This document shows, piece after piece, positions 16,657-24,661 of a stretch of 64,000 bases of DNA. Numbering within the stretch: the stretch's first letter is position 1; each line of letters begins with the position of its first letter. The position numbers were made by a program, and so were the translations under genes. The DNA comes from Sphingopyxis sp. OPL5. Its GTDB lineage: Bacteria; Pseudomonadota; Alphaproteobacteria; Sphingomonadales; Sphingomonadaceae. Below the pieces are notes generated by a model that was not told where the DNA came from, ran no database searches, and saw nothing but the letters and a program-made list of their open reading frames with translations. The stretch covers positions 1,550,001 to 1,614,000 of the forward strand of contig NZ_CP060725.1 of the NCBI RefSeq assembly GCF_003797775.2, given 5' to 3'.

Positions 16657-16670
16657 TGGTATACCAGTTA
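16657..16670. promoter_or_regulatory. TGGTATACCA palindrome, candidate GntR/FadR-type operator
   Basis: A perfect 10-bp palindrome TGGTATACCA (16657-16666) extended to an exact inverted copy of the 12-mer TAACTGGTATAC seen at 14653-14664. It lies 16 bp before the GTG start of the crotonase gene and directly ahead of its GGAGG ribosome-binding site, in the gap between that gene and the divergent EthD-like gene. Binding here would block the rightward operon 16683-24011. Confidence 0.6.
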
Positions 16671-16682
16671 GGAGGATTGAGG

Positions 16683-17483
16683 GTGCCAGCGCGATACGCG
16701 AATTATTCGGCCATCAAGGTCGGGCAGGACGGCCATGTCCTGACGATCACACTCGACAACCCGCCGCTCAACGGCATGACGCCCGAGGCGCATGAGGAGT
16801 TGACGCGCATCTGGACCGACGCCGGGGCCGACCCCGGCGTGCGTGTCATCATCTTCACCGGTGCGGGCGAACGCGGCTTTTGCGCCGGCGGCGATCCCAA
16901 AAGGATGATCGACAATTGGGGCAATCGCGAGCGCTGGCATGTCGGAATTTTCGAAGCGCGCGCGATCATCGTCGGCATGCTCGAATGCCCGAAGCCGGTC
17001 ATCGCCCGGATCAACGGTCATGCGATGGGCATGGGCGCCAGCCTCGCGCTCGCGGCCGACATCACCATCGCGGTCGAAGACGCGCTGATCGGCGACCCGC
17101 ACGTCAGCGTCGGTCTCGCGGCGGGCGACGGCGGTTCGCTGCTGTGGCCCAATCTGGTCGGACTGGTCGAGGCGCGCCGCCATTTGCTGAGCGGTGATCC
17201 GCTGCGCGGCAAGGACGCCGCCGCCAAGGGGCTGATCACCGAATCGGTGGCCCGCGACGATCTCGATGCCGCGGTCGCCAAATGGGTCGCCACCTTCCTC
17301 TCCAAATCGCCGAGCGCGCTGCAGACGACCAAGCAGGCACTGAACCTCGACATCCTCGACAAGGCGCGGCGCCACATGGGGGAGATGCTGCGGCTCGAAA
17401 CCCGGTCATGGGAATCGCCCAATCACCGCGAGGCGGTGCAGGCGATGATCGACAAACGCCCGCCCGATTTCATCGACGAGTGA
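16683..17483 (+). CDS. Enoyl-CoA hydratase/isomerase family protein
   Basis: 266-residue crotonase-fold protein; the fold hydrates or isomerises enoyl-CoAs. The first oxyanion-hole strand reads GFCAGGDPKRM and the second is GHAMGMGASLALAADI. The position of the first catalytic Glu (PEV in classical hydratase) is PHV here, with an acidic residue instead in AAGDGGS, so hydratase activity is not certain. GTG 16683 is chosen because a perfect GGAGG lies 7 nt before it; an in-frame ATG at 16656 falls inside the operator palindrome. First gene of the plus-strand operon to 24011. Confidence 0.85.
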   Translation: MPARYANYSAIKVGQDGHVLTITLDNPPLNGMTPEAHEELTRIWTDAGADPGVRVIIFTGAGERGFCAGGDPKRMIDNWGNRERWHVGIFEARAIIVGMLECPKPVIARINGHAMGMGASLALAADITIAVEDALIGDPHVSVGLAAGDGGSLLWPNLVGLVEARRHLLSGDPLRGKDAAAKGLITESVARDDLDAAVAKWVATFLSKSPSALQTTKQALNLDILDKARRHMGEMLRLETRSWESPNHREAVQAMIDKRPPDFIDE

Positions 17484-17501
17484 ACAGAAAGCCCCCGCAC
17501 C

Positions 17502-18575
17502 ATGTCCGATGACATCGACCTCGGCGTCCTCGCCGAAAGCTTTGCCGAAATGCTCGGCGCCGAATGGCCGCGCGAACGCGCGGTCGCCTGGTCGCGCGCG
17601 CCCGCGCTGATGGCCGACACCTTATGGGAACAGATGGCAGCGCTCGGCTGGACCGCGCTGACCATACCCGAAGCGCATGGCGGGCTGGGACTCGGCACCG
17701 AGGCCGCCGCGGCGCTGCATTCGGCGCTCGGCGCCGCGGCGGCCCCCGTCCCCATGCTCGGAACGACACTCGCCGCGGCGCTGGTCGCGGCGGCGGGCAG
17801 CGCCGCGCAGCAGGCCGCGCTGTTGCCGCGGTTCGCCGACGGATCGCTGCGCGCCGCCGTGGCACAGCCGGGCGATGCTATCGTGGCGACCGACGGAAGG
17901 ACCGCGAGCGGCACGGTGACGGACATGGTCGACGCGCCGTCGGCGACCATCCTTTTCCTTCGCGGCGAAAGGGCGGGCCGCGCCTGCTGGCTCGCGATCC
18001 CAGGCGACGCGGCGGGGGTGACGATCGCCCGCGACGCGCTGACCGACGCGACCCGCACGCTGGGCACCGTCACGCTCGATGGCGTGGCGCTTGGCGATGA
18101 TGCCGTCATCCTGGCCGGCGATCCCGGCGCGCTCGACGATCTGTTGCTGCGCACGGCGGCGGTGGCGATCGCCGCCGACGCGATCGGTGGCGGCGAAGTC
18201 GCGCTGGCCGGCACGATCGACTATATGAAGATCCGCGAGCAATTCGGCGTCGTCATCGGGTCGTTCCAGGCGCTGAAGCACCGGATCGCCGATCATCAGG
18301 CGGCGCTGGTCGCGGCGCGCGGACTGGTCGAGCATGCGGCGGGACTGGCGGCGGACGACCCCAACGCGCTGCTCAACGCGCTGTCGGCGAAACAGCATGT
18401 GACGCGGATCGTCGCGGAGATCGCGCGCGATTGCATCCAGCTTCACGGCGGGGTCGGCTTCACCGCCGAATATTTCCCGCACATCTATCTGAAGCGCGCC
18501 AAGCTCAACGAGGCGCTGTTCGGCACCCGGGTGGTCCTGCTCGACCGCATTGCCGACATGCTGGAGGCCGCGTGA
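17502..18575 (+). CDS. Acyl-CoA dehydrogenase, small subunit type (pair 2)
   Basis: 357-residue acyl-CoA dehydrogenase-fold protein. The C-terminal domain has YMKIREQFGVVIGSFQALKHRIAD and the intact LHGGVGFTAEY FAD-contact motif. The middle beta-domain is shortened and very Ala-rich. The start codon of the 400-residue partner overlaps its stop (TGATG), so the two subunits are made in step, as expected of an alpha2beta2 heteromer. Confidence 0.88.
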   Translation: MSDDIDLGVLAESFAEMLGAEWPRERAVAWSRAPALMADTLWEQMAALGWTALTIPEAHGGLGLGTEAAAALHSALGAAAAPVPMLGTTLAAALVAAAGSAAQQAALLPRFADGSLRAAVAQPGDAIVATDGRTASGTVTDMVDAPSATILFLRGERAGRACWLAIPGDAAGVTIARDALTDATRTLGTVTLDGVALGDDAVILAGDPGALDDLLLRTAAVAIAADAIGGGEVALAGTIDYMKIREQFGVVIGSFQALKHRIADHQAALVAARGLVEHAAGLAADDPNALLNALSAKQHVTRIVAEIARDCIQLHGGVGFTAEYFPHIYLKRAKLNEALFGTRVVLLDRIADMLEAA

Positions 18576-19777
18576 TGGGCCGGACATTCGACATCGTTTC
18601 CAAGGTCGGCGACGAGGCGGCTTTCCGACAGGAAATCCGCGACTGGCTGGCCGCTACCGTGCCCGCCGACTGGCGCCGGCAATGGCAGGCGGTACGCGAA
18701 TCCGAACTGAAAGCGATCGTTGTCGAATGGCTCGATGAACGCCGCAAGGTCGGGCTGGCGACGCCGCATTGGCCGCGCGAGTGGGGCGGCCCCGGTATTC
18801 CCTTCGCGTATCAGATCATCGTCTATGAAGAATTCGCGCGCGCCGACGCGCCCGAACTCGACATGTTCACCATCTCGCTGTTCCACACCCCGGCGACGCT
18901 GTTCGAACATGGCACGCAGGAACAGAAGGACCGCTATATCGGCGGGGTCGCCCAGGGCGCCGACATCTGGTGCCAGGGCTTTTCGGAACCCGGCGCGGGG
19001 TCCGACCTCGCCTCGCTGCGCACCGCGGCGCGGCGCGAAGGCGATCATTATGTCGTGAACGGACAGAAAATCTGGTCGTCGGCGGCGATGCACGCCGACT
19101 ATTGCCTGCTCCTCGCGCGCACCGACCCGCACGGCAAGCGCAAGCATGACGGCATCTCCTATTTCATCATGGACATGAAATCGCCGGGGGTCGAGGTCCG
19201 CCCGATCCTGCAGATCACCGGCGAATCCGAGTTCGCCGAAATCTTCCTCGACGATGTGAAAATCCCGGCCGAAAATCTGATCGGCGCCGAGGGCAATGGC
19301 TGGAACATCGCCCAATCCACCCTGTCGACCGAGCGCGGCCTGCTGATCTTCGGCGCGGTCGAACGGCTCGCGCGGTCGTTCGAGCTCGACGCCGAGGAGG
19401 CCAAGGACAGCTGGATGAAGGACGTCCAGCTGCGCCGCGAATATGCGGCCTTCCATGCCGAGCTTCAGTCGTTGCGGTTGATGATCCGCAAGCTGTTGAT
19501 CGAACTCGAGGCGAATCCTGACAAGGCGTCGCCGACGCTGCCGACCTATATCAAGCTGATCTGGGGCCCGTTCCTGCAGCGATATACCGAATTCCTGCTG
19601 CGTGCCGATGGCATCGCGGCGCTGAAGTGGCAGCCGTCGATTCCGGGCACCGGGCACAGCAGCCGGCTGCGCATGAATGATTTCCTGAAAAGCTATGGCT
19701 GGACGATCGCGGGCGGATCGAACGAGGTCATGCGCAATATCGTGTCGGAACGCATCCTCGGCATGCCGCGCGGCTGA
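18575..19777 (+). CDS. Acyl-CoA dehydrogenase, large subunit type (pair 2)
   Basis: 400-residue acyl-CoA dehydrogenase. WCQGFSEPGAGSDLASLRT and NGQKIWSSAA mark the FAD/substrate cleft, and AGGSNEVMRNIVSERILGMPRG the C-terminal helix that packs on FAD. The ATG at 18575 (overlapping the previous stop) is the start; a longer frame from 18431 is inside the preceding gene. Forms the second small/large pair of the island, downstream of a crotonase and upstream of the transporter. Confidence 0.9.
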   Translation: MGRTFDIVSKVGDEAAFRQEIRDWLAATVPADWRRQWQAVRESELKAIVVEWLDERRKVGLATPHWPREWGGPGIPFAYQIIVYEEFARADAPELDMFTISLFHTPATLFEHGTQEQKDRYIGGVAQGADIWCQGFSEPGAGSDLASLRTAARREGDHYVVNGQKIWSSAAMHADYCLLLARTDPHGKRKHDGISYFIMDMKSPGVEVRPILQITGESEFAEIFLDDVKIPAENLIGAEGNGWNIAQSTLSTERGLLIFGAVERLARSFELDAEEAKDSWMKDVQLRREYAAFHAELQSLRLMIRKLLIELEANPDKASPTLPTYIKLIWGPFLQRYTEFLLRADGIAALKWQPSIPGTGHSSRLRMNDFLKSYGWTIAGGSNEVMRNIVSERILGMPRG

Positions 19778-19814
19778 CCCGAAGGCAGAATGATCGTGCG
19801 GGAGAGAGAATAGA

Positions 19815-21236
19815 GTGACCGAAGCATTGCCCGCCCGATCGGAGGCTTCGGCCTTTTACCGGCTCATCGTTCCGCTGATGATCGCCGAGGTCGTCGCGGC
19901 GCTCGAACTGACGATGATCTATGCCGCGATGCGCAGCCTCGTCGCCGACTTCGGCGGCACGTCGTCGGCAGGCTGGCTGGTCACATCCTTCATGCTGTCG
20001 TCGGCGGCGGGCGCGGCGCTGTTCGGCCGGCTCGGCGATCTTTTGGGGCGGCGGCGCATCCTGCTCTGGGTCGTCGCGCTGTCGACGGCCGGATCGCTGA
20101 TCAGCAGCGTCACCAGCGACCTTGGCTGGCTGATCACCGGGCGCGCGATGCAGGGCCTGGCCGGCGCGATCATCCCGCTGTGTTTCGGCCTGATCCGCGA
20201 ACGGGTCGCGGCGGACCGCGTGCCGCTGGGGATCAGCCTCATCGCGTCGTCGGCCAGCATCGCGGCGGCATCGGGGCTCGTGATCGGCGGGCTGATCGTC
20301 GATTATGCCGACTGGTCGATGATCTTCAAGGTTTCGGCGGCGATGGGGGCCATCGCCTTCGTCGCGGTGCTGACCCATGTCGCCCCCGACAAGCGATCCA
20401 ACCTGGGCGGCGTGCGCGACGATCTGGTCGGCGGCCTGCTGTTCATCCCGGCGGCGGTGGGCCTGTTGCTCGCCATCGATAACGGCGGCCACGCCGGTTT
20501 CACCGATCCGATGACCATGGTCTATGCGGCGGTCGCCATATTGTCGCTGATCGCCTGGATCTGGCGCGAACTGAGCGTCGAAAATCCGCTGATCGACGTC
20601 CGGCTGCTGGCGAAGCCGCAGATCGCCTGGGCCAACATATTGTTCGTGACGATCGCGCTCGGCGTGTTCCAGGGCGGGCAGATCATGGCGCTGTTCGGCC
20701 AGCAATCGCCCGCGACCGGCGCCGGACTGGGGCTCAGCGCGACGCTCGCCGGCTTCTTGTTGCTGCCGGCGAACATCCTCACCGGGCTGATCTATCCGCT
20801 GGTGGCGCGCGCGAACCAGAATTTCGGTCCGCGCCGCGTCGCGACGACGGGGTGCCTGATGGTGGTGGCGTCGTTTCTCGCGCTGGCCGCCTGGCACGAG
20901 GATATCGTGACCGTGATGCTGCTGCTCGTCGTGCAGGCGGTCGGCCTCGGCATCGTGTACGTCACCATCCCGATCGTCATCGTCGGCGCGGCACCGATGG
21001 ACCGGGTCAGCGAAGCAACCGGGATGATGGCGGTGATCCGGTCGACCGCGATGGCGATCGGCGCGCAGACCGTCGCGACGATGCTGTCGACGGGGGGACA
21101 CCACGGGGCGTCCACCGGCGTCTTCCCGACCGAGGCGGCCTATGAGAATGTCTTTCTGTTCGTCGCCGCCACCGCGCTGATCGGTGCCCTTGTGGCACAG
21201 AGACTCCCGCGCAGCCTTGCGGCCCCGTCGCAATGA
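19815..21236 (+). CDS. MFS transporter (DHA2-like, about 14 TM segments)
   Basis: 473-residue inner-membrane permease of the major facilitator superfamily, probably the DHA2/EmrB group. The loop after TM2 carries the family motif A as GRLGDLLGRRRILL; long hydrophobic segments continue to the C-terminus and fit 13-14 helices. Most DHA2 members export drugs or toxic compounds by proton antiport, so it may expel or import an intermediate of the pathway. GTG 19815 has GGAGAG upstream. It is the only transporter in the window; uptake of a hydrophobic substrate may otherwise need no permease. Confidence 0.88.
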   Translation: MTEALPARSEASAFYRLIVPLMIAEVVAALELTMIYAAMRSLVADFGGTSSAGWLVTSFMLSSAAGAALFGRLGDLLGRRRILLWVVALSTAGSLISSVTSDLGWLITGRAMQGLAGAIIPLCFGLIRERVAADRVPLGISLIASSASIAAASGLVIGGLIVDYADWSMIFKVSAAMGAIAFVAVLTHVAPDKRSNLGGVRDDLVGGLLFIPAAVGLLLAIDNGGHAGFTDPMTMVYAAVAILSLIAWIWRELSVENPLIDVRLLAKPQIAWANILFVTIALGVFQGGQIMALFGQQSPATGAGLGLSATLAGFLLLPANILTGLIYPLVARANQNFGPRRVATTGCLMVVASFLALAAWHEDIVTVMLLLVVQAVGLGIVYVTIPIVIVGAAPMDRVSEATGMMAVIRSTAMAIGAQTVATMLSTGGHHGASTGVFPTEAAYENVFLFVAATALIGALVAQRLPRSLAAPSQ

Positions 21237-22414
21237 CCCAAGCGAAAGAACACCCCATGGACGAGCGGATCGCTCCCCTCTTCTCTCCCTTCGCACTGCG
21301 CTCGCTGCGCCTCGCGAACCGTATCGTCATGGCGCCGATGACGCGGGGCTTTTCGCCGCGGGGCGTCCCCGGCGCCGATGTCGCCGACTATTATATGCGC
21401 CGCGCCGACACCGGGCTGATCATCACCGAAGGCGTCGGCGTCGACCACCCCGCCGCGCTCGGCGGAAGCGGCGTCGATGGCGACAATGCCCCGCATATGT
21501 ATGGCCAGGCAGCGCTGGGCGGCTGGCGCGCGGTGATCGATGCCGTCCACGCCGCCGGCGGCGTGATCATGCCGCAATTATGGCATCAGGGGGTGATGCG
21601 CGAAATGGGCACCGGCCCGCATCCCGACACCGAATCGGTACGACCCTCGGGCGTCTGGGGACCACTCGACCGGACCGCGATGGTCTCGCCCGACTATATC
21701 GAACGGGTCGCAGCCAAACCCGGCCGGGCGATGACCGACAGCGAGGTCGGTGACGTGATCGAGGGCTTTGCCCGCAGCGCGCGCTGGGCCATGGAGGCGG
21801 GCTTCGACGGGATCGCGATCCACGGCGCCCATGGTTATATGGTCGATAATTTCCTGTGGGAGGGCACCAACGGCCGCACCGACCGTTGGGGCGGCGACCA
21901 TAAGGGCCGGACCGCCTTCGCCGGCGCGCTGGTCCAGGCCGTGCGCCGCGAGATCGGCCCCGATCCGGTGATCAACTTCCGCTTCTCGCAATGGAAACAG
22001 CAGGACGTCCGCGCCCGCCTCGCCGATACGCCACAGCAGCTGGAAGAGGTGCTTGGCCCGATCGCCGATGCCGGGGTCGATATCTTCGACGGCAGCCAGC
22101 GCTATTTCGACAAGCCCGAATTCGAAGGCTCGCCGCTCAACCTGGCGGGCTGGGCCAAAAAGCTGACCGGCAAGGCGTCGCAGACCGTCGGCGGCGTCGG
22201 CCTGTCGTCGGGGGTCTATGATTCGAAAAAGACCGGCGGGTCCGACGCGGCGCGCGACAATGTCCACAAGGTAGCCGAACGGCTCGCGCGCGGCGAGTTC
22301 GACTTGGTCGGGGTCGGCCGGGCGATCATGCACGATCCGCACTGGACGCGCCGCATTCGCGAGGGCGAGGACCTGTTGCCGTTCGACGAAAATTCGCGGC
22401 TGGTGCTGACCTGA
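21233..22414 (+). CDS. NADH:flavin oxidoreductase, old yellow enzyme family
   Basis: 393-residue FMN-binding TIM-barrel ene-reductase. Seen: VMAPMTRGF after the first strand, LWHQG, and the substrate loop HGAHGYMVDNFLWEGTNGRTD ending in RWGG. It lacks the C-terminal Fe-S/flavodoxin extension of dienoyl-CoA reductases. The unusual segment FSQWKQQD is shared with the second OYE at 24662, marking the two as close paralogs. ATG 21233 overlaps the transporter stop as ATGA; ATG 21257 is an alternative. Probably reduces an activated C=C bond of an intermediate. Confidence 0.88.
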   Translation: MTQAKEHPMDERIAPLFSPFALRSLRLANRIVMAPMTRGFSPRGVPGADVADYYMRRADTGLIITEGVGVDHPAALGGSGVDGDNAPHMYGQAALGGWRAVIDAVHAAGGVIMPQLWHQGVMREMGTGPHPDTESVRPSGVWGPLDRTAMVSPDYIERVAAKPGRAMTDSEVGDVIEGFARSARWAMEAGFDGIAIHGAHGYMVDNFLWEGTNGRTDRWGGDHKGRTAFAGALVQAVRREIGPDPVINFRFSQWKQQDVRARLADTPQQLEEVLGPIADAGVDIFDGSQRYFDKPEFEGSPLNLAGWAKKLTGKASQTVGGVGLSSGVYDSKKTGGSDAARDNVHKVAERLARGEFDLVGVGRAIMHDPHWTRRIREGEDLLPFDENSRLVLT

Positions 22415-22437
22415 CGCGGCGAGCGAGGAGAGCAAGC

Positions 22438-23229
22438 ATGGCGGGATTGCTGGACGGCCGCACCGCGATCGTCACCGGCGCCGGGCGCGGGATCGGGCGC
22501 GGCATCGCGGTCGAACTGGCGCGCGAAGGCGCGAATGTCGTCGTCGCCTCGCGATCGCAGGGCAGCATCGACGAAACCCTCGCCGAAATTGGCGCCGCGG
22601 GCGGCACGGGCGTCGGGATGGTCTGCGATGTCGGCAATCAAGGCCATATCGCCGCGACCGTCGCCGGCGCGGTCGAGCGCTTTGGCGCGCTCCATATCCT
22701 CGTCAACAACGCGCAAAGTTTCGGCACCGCCGAGCAGCCGGCGCCGACACCGGTGATCACGCCGCTGGAGGATTTCAACGACGGCGAGTGGGACCGCACC
22801 TTTGCGACGGGTCCGACCGCAACCTATTATTTCATGAAGGCGGCCTTTCCCCATCTGAAGGCTTCGGGCGCCGGACGGATCATCAACTTCGGCTCCTACT
22901 GGGGGCAGGTCGGCTATGAAGGATCGGCGGCGTACAACGCGGCGAAAGAGGCGATCCGCGGGCTGACGCGGACCGCCGCGCGCGAATGGGGCAAGTACGG
23001 GATCACCGCCAATGTGATCAATCCGGCGATCGCCTCCGACGCGCTGCAGAGCTTCGTCCGCAACCAGCCCGACCATGCCCGAAAGGCGGTGGAGACGATC
23101 CCGCTGCGCCGCTATGGCGACATCTATGCCGACGGCGGCCGCCTCGCGGTGTTCCTCGCGGGCGACGATGCCGCCTTCCTGACCGGCATGACCTTCCAGG
23201 CCGATGGCGGCCTGTTCATGTCGCCCTAG
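22438..23229 (+). CDS. SDR family oxidoreductase
   Basis: 263-residue classical SDR: TGAGRGIG near the N-terminus, NNAQ in place of NNAG, Ser in INFGSYWGQ and the YNAAK catalytic pair. AVVASRSQ after beta-2 suggests NADP (Arg rather than Asp). Part of the plus-strand operon, 23 bp after the OYE gene with GAGGAG-type ribosome binding. Confidence 0.88.
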   Translation: MAGLLDGRTAIVTGAGRGIGRGIAVELAREGANVVVASRSQGSIDETLAEIGAAGGTGVGMVCDVGNQGHIAATVAGAVERFGALHILVNNAQSFGTAEQPAPTPVITPLEDFNDGEWDRTFATGPTATYYFMKAAFPHLKASGAGRIINFGSYWGQVGYEGSAAYNAAKEAIRGLTRTAAREWGKYGITANVINPAIASDALQSFVRNQPDHARKAVETIPLRRYGDIYADGGRLAVFLAGDDAAFLTGMTFQADGGLFMSP

Positions 23230-23246
23230 GCGAACGGGAGCATGTC

Positions 23247-24011
23247 ATGACCCAGGGGTTCGCAGGCCATGTCGCGCTCGTCACCGGCGGCGCATCGGGG
23301 ATCGGCGAAGCGATCGTGCGGCGCCTGGTCGCCGATGGCGCACAGGTGCTGTTCACCGATATCGACGAAGCCGCCGGTGCGCGGATGGTGGCCGAAATGC
23401 CCGGGGTCGCACGCTTCCTCCGCGCCGATGCGACCGTCGAGACGGATGCCGAACAGAGCGTCGCGGCGGCGCTCGCCGCCTTTGGCCGCCTCGATATCGC
23501 GATCAACAATGTCGGCAATTTCGGCGCCGGCGATGCCGCGGGAATCGGGCTGGAAGACGTCGCGCTGGATGCTTGGGACAACACCCTGCGCCAATGCCTG
23601 ACGAGTTGCATGCTCGGCATGAAATATGCGCTGCCGCCGATGCTCGCCGCCGGGTCGGGCAGCATCGTCAACGTCGCGTCGCTCGCGGGCATCCGGGTGA
23701 CGCGCTTTGCCTCCTATGCCTATCATGCCGCGAAGGCCGGGGTCGTGCACCTCAGCGAAGCGGCGGCGGTGCTCTATGCCGATCGCGGCATCCGCGTGAA
23801 TGTGGTGGCGCCCGGCCTGACGCTGACCCCCAATATCGCGCGGGCGATGACCGAAGAGGCGCGCATCGCGCTCGTCGGCGAATTCCACCCGTCGCGGCAG
23901 ATGGTGTCGCCCGAACAGATCGCCGATGCGGTCGCATGGGCTGCTGCACCGGGCGGCGCGCACGCGACGGGGCTGACGATCCCGATCGATGGCGGCTGGT
24001 CGGCGCGCTGA
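23247..24011 (+). CDS. SDR family oxidoreductase
   Basis: 254-residue classical SDR with TGGASGIG, FTDIDEAAG (Asp, hence NAD), NNVG, IVNVASLAG and YHAAK. The ATG at 23247 follows GGGAG and is preferred to a longer frame from 22986 that is a shadow of the previous SDR. Last gene of the operon starting at 16683. Its 3' end is 6 bp from the convergent SnoaL-like gene, with no room for a terminator hairpin. Confidence 0.88.
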   Translation: MTQGFAGHVALVTGGASGIGEAIVRRLVADGAQVLFTDIDEAAGARMVAEMPGVARFLRADATVETDAEQSVAAALAAFGRLDIAINNVGNFGAGDAAGIGLEDVALDAWDNTLRQCLTSCMLGMKYALPPMLAAGSGSIVNVASLAGIRVTRFASYAYHAAKAGVVHLSEAAAVLYADRGIRVNVVAPGLTLTPNIARAMTEEARIALVGEFHPSRQMVSPEQIADAVAWAAAPGGAHATGLTIPIDGGWSAR

Positions 24012-24017
24012 GGCCGT

Positions 24018-24587
24018 TCAGGGGAGGCTGGTCACGTCCGCCCGCGCATCGGGATGCCCGTCCCAATACTGACCCCAACTCTCGTCCGATTGCGGCAATT
24101 CGCAGCGGAAGCGGTCCTCGCGCCCCGGCCATTGGTTGAAATCGATCGTGCGCGGCGCGGTGCGCGGGTCGCCGACGAACAGGAAACGCGGCCGCCGCCC
24201 GAGAAAATACCAGCGCCCATCGACGCGGCAATAGCGGTCGAAATAGACCATCAGGTTGACGATCCAATGGTCGCCATCCTCATGCTCGGCGCGGCAATAA
24301 ACCGTCCCGCGCGCGCTGTCGGTGGCGATATCGGTGATGACATGGCCCGCGACCTGGTGAAAGCTGCGGTAAAAGCCGGCGAGCACGCGGCCGTAAAAGG
24401 CGCGCGCGCCGGCCGCCCCCAGCCCGTCGTCGCCGAAGCGCGTCTGCGGCGCGAACAACGCGCCGAGATCGTCCAGGTTTCGGCTGTCGACCGCGCGCGC
24501 ATAGCGCGCGGCAAGTTGCTGGATCGCGAACTGCGCCTCGATCTTCTCCAACCGCTGCACCCAGTCCTCCGTCGCACCGTCCGCCAT
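24018..24587 (-). CDS. Nuclear transport factor 2 / SnoaL-like protein
   Basis: 189-residue cone-shaped alpha+beta-barrel (SnoaL/NTF2) protein. It has the N-terminal helix pair IQQLAARYARAVDSRNLDDLGALF, the FYGRVLAGF helix, and beta strands with HVITDIATDS and WYFLGRRPRF. The fold includes ketosteroid isomerase, scytalone dehydratase and many uncharacterised catabolic proteins. It reads divergently from the second OYE gene across a 74-bp promoter gap. Confidence 0.8.
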   Translation of the reverse strand: MADGATEDWVQRLEKIEAQFAIQQLAARYARAVDSRNLDDLGALFAPQTRFGDDGLGAAGARAFYGRVLAGFYRSFHQVAGHVITDIATDSARGTVYCRAEHEDGDHWIVNLMVYFDRYCRVDGRWYFLGRRPRFLFVGDPRTAPRTIDFNQWPGREDRFRCELPQSDESWGQYWDGHPDARADVTSLP

Positions 24588-24597
24588 CGACTCCCCC

Positions 24598-24625
24598 TTG
24601 TCACCTGATTATATCAGTATACTAT
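24598..24625 (+). promoter_or_regulatory. Candidate promoter with overlapping palindromes for the second OYE gene
   Basis: Plus strand TTGTCA (24598-24603), 16-nt spacer, TACTAT (24620-24625). Inside lie an inverted repeat CTGAT-TAT-ATCAG (24605-24617) and the 8-bp palindrome AGTATACT (24616-24623), whose GTATAC core matches the TGGTATAC sites at 14657 and 16657. The gap is shared with the divergent SnoaL-like gene. Confidence 0.45.
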
Positions 24626-24661
24626 TTAAAAGACGTCAGACGAACAAGGGGAGAGTGAGCT

